Source: Bacteroidales bacterium UBA2716 (lineage in GTDB: Bacteria; Bacteroidota; Bacteroidia; Bacteroidales; UBA932). Taken from it: 6,615 bases of DNA. A program made the position numbers and the translations under genes. The DNA lies in contig DEKS01000075.1 in assembly GCA_002354005.1 (NCBI GenBank), forward strand, positions 4,004 to 10,618. The letters are read 5' to 3'. Shown one piece after another: positions 5,683 through 6,615 of the stretch (positions are counted from its first letter, which is position 1; every line of letters starts with the position of its first letter). Under the pieces are notes generated by a model. That model saw nothing but the letters and a program-made list of their open reading frames with translations. It did no database searches and was not told where the DNA came from.

Positions 5683-6351
5683 ATGAGAAAATATGTCATT
5701 CTTGGCCTTGTCGGCCTTCTTACCCTTGCGGCATGCAAGAACGTTAAAACCATTAATATGAGTAGTAATTCCAACCCCCTTCAAGAGGTGGCCGGACGCA
5801 AGAATTTCGGTCCCAACCACGCCCTTGTAACTACGCCCCAGCCCTGCGTCATGATTGCCACCTGGGACAAAGACCACAACCCGGACGTCATGATGGCCGC
5901 CTGGGCCGGACAGTACGACCACAACAAAATTGTGATTTCCCTTTCCAAGCACAAAACAACTGAGAATCTGGAACTTACCGGAGCCTTCACGGTTTCCTTT
6001 GCCGATATCCGTACGGTGGCCGAGTCCGACTATTTGGGCCTGGTGAGTGGCCACCAAGTGCCGGACAAGGTGGCTAAGGCCGGTTTCACCATTACGCCCA
6101 GCCCCAATGTGGACGCACCTATCGTCAATGAATACCCGCTCACCCTCGAGTGCAAGGTGGTCAGCTGGGCCGACGGCATCCTGGTAGGGGAGGTCGTGAA
6201 CCAGAGCGCAGATGAATCCATCCTTACGGGCGGCAAGGTGGACCTGGCCAAACTCCAGCCCATTGTGTTCGACGCCGCCGGCATGTGCTACCGCGCTATA
6301 GGTGAGGTAGTTGGCGGCGCCTGGAACGCCGGCAAAAAGTTTACGGAATAG
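5683..6351 (+). CDS. Flavin-reductase-family protein with a lipoprotein signal
   Basis: A 222-residue protein. The body (about 39-222) looks like the FMN-binding split-barrel flavin reductase family (DIM6/NTAB, Flavin_Reduct). It has KNFGPNHALV, PQPCVMIATW (52-61), MMAAWAGQYD (70-79), SLSKHKTTENLELTGAFTVS (86-105), SDYLGLVSG (115-123), VDAPIV, LECKVV (155-160) and PIVFDAAGMCYRAIGE (183-198). Cytoplasmic relatives begin close to the KNFGP segment. Here it is preceded by a canonical lipoprotein signal: MRKYVILG, a hydrophobic core and lipobox LAAC with C18. An envelope-anchored flavin protein is therefore predicted. The residues after C18 (KNVKT) lack the acidic surface-export signal of Bacteroidetes, so a periplasm-facing anchor is more likely. 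Alternatives: ATG 5671 adds four residues, and ATG 5758 would give a cytoplasmic form. Substrate and electron donor cannot be read from sequence. Confidence 0.85.
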   Translation: MRKYVILGLVGLLTLAACKNVKTINMSSNSNPLQEVAGRKNFGPNHALVTTPQPCVMIATWDKDHNPDVMMAAWAGQYDHNKIVISLSKHKTTENLELTGAFTVSFADIRTVAESDYLGLVSGHQVPDKVAKAGFTITPSPNVDAPIVNEYPLTLECKVVSWADGILVGEVVNQSADESILTGGKVDLAKLQPIVFDAAGMCYRAIGEVVGGAWNAGKKFTE

Positions 6352-6371
6352 GCCGATTCGACGGCTATAAT

Positions 6372-6400
6372 CCCCCATCGCTTGCGTTAGGCACTGGGGG
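6372..6400. repeat. REP-like hairpin / possible terminator after the lipoprotein gene
   Basis: CCCCCA (6372-6377) pairs perfectly with TGGGGG (6395-6400). After a 2x2 internal mismatch the stem continues as GCTT/AGGC around a GCGTT loop. A GC-rich stem with an internal mismatch, placed 20 nt after a stop codon, is the usual form of REP elements linked to Y1 (TnpA-REP) transposases. No T-run follows on the plus strand, so termination would be weak. Whether it is repeated elsewhere cannot be seen from one copy. Confidence 0.45.
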
Positions 6401-6487
6401 TGCGTGTTTGCAGGTCCTGTTTTGGACTATTCTTAGTGTTTGATTTCCCATCCGGGTGGTCACTAACGCCCTGTAACACAGCAACTT

Positions 6488-6528
6488 GCTAATAATCCTC
6501 GGCTCCATTGGGACCGAGGATTTTGAGC
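6488..6528. terminator. Strong hairpin, candidate terminator or RNA stem
   Basis: AATCCTCGG (6494-6502) pairs perfectly with CCGAGGATT (6514-6522). Extending to 15-position arms (6488-6502 and 6514-6528) keeps 13 matches, and TCC/GGA can pair within the loop. On the plus strand only TT G AGC follows, so it is a poor intrinsic terminator unless TTTT 6521-6524 counts. The minus-strand side reads ATTATT. Direction and function are uncertain. Confidence 0.45.
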
Positions 6529-6615
6529 ATCTTTCTGTGTGTCAATCACTTAGGAGCCAGTGCCTGATTTGATTATTCCGCAGCCTGGCTGGTCGATAAC
6601 ACACTGACTATGAAT

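Larger units (their letters stand above)
6352..6615. other. ORF-free 3' region rich in inverted repeats
   Basis: No credible gene is visible on either strand. Besides the two hairpins listed separately there are GCGTTAG (6384-6390) with CTAACGC (6463-6469), TTAGTG (6433-6438) with CACTAA (6461-6466), AGCCAG (6555-6560) with CTGGCT (6585-6590), and GTGTGT (6537-6542) with ACACAC (6599-6604). The first two pairs compete for the same segment. This could be a structured RNA, a leader for a gene beyond the edge (an ATG occurs at 6610-6612), or a repeat cluster. No tRNA, tmRNA, 5S or SRP RNA signature was recognised. Confidence 0.5.

Noticed and set aside
6352..6400. tmRNA start suggested by ATTCGACGG
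   Set aside because: The GGGGCTG acceptor end and the surrounding conserved bases are absent, and no tag-peptide frame is visible.

Overview
The window looks like a chromosomal segment from a GC-rich member of the Bacteroidales. Three things point there. The start codons lack Shine-Dalgarno sequences and sit behind A/T-rich leaders. Several intergenic regions carry the Bacteroidetes promoter form (TTG or TTTG, about 19-21 nt, then TAnnTTTG). The gene content also fits: a Bacteroidetes-type holin-like membrane protein, a TonB receptor ending in IYNMGRN...VPI, and a tiny Hc1-like histone. I cannot assign a genus from the sequence alone.

Layout. (1) 1-791, minus strand: hypB, a GTPase for nickel delivery to [NiFe] hydrogenase, with the 5' end of an unrecognised gene 12 nt downstream that runs off the window edge. 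(2) 792-878: a compact divergent promoter region. (3) 879-3943, plus strand: a holin-like membrane protein, a HIT-family nucleotide-binding protein and a TonB-dependent receptor, closely spaced and probably co-transcribed. (4) 3944-4324, minus strand: a complete small transcription unit with promoter, A/T-rich leader, a 51-residue histone-like gene and an intrinsic terminator. (5) 4325-5609, minus strand: a low-molecular-weight protein-tyrosine phosphatase whose 3' end overlaps by 14 nt an APH-fold kinase-like phosphotransferase. (6) 5610-5682: a second divergent region with a perfect 14-bp palindrome. (7) 5683-6351, plus strand: a flavin-reductase-family protein carrying a lipoprotein signal. 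(8) 6352-6615: about 260 nt without an ORF but rich in inverted repeats, including a REP-like hairpin and a strong second hairpin.

How the parts relate. The hyp genes imply a nickel enzyme, normally a [NiFe] hydrogenase, elsewhere in the genome. The TonB receptor resembles ZnuD/heme-type importers, so a metal theme is possible but not shown. The phosphatase and kinase-like protein form the most convincing two-gene functional unit. No defence system, CRISPR array, complete mobile element, tRNA or rRNA was recognised. I see no large novel system. The items most worth checking are the phosphatase/kinase pair, the lipoprotein form of the flavin reductase, the histone-like gene and the structured 3' region.
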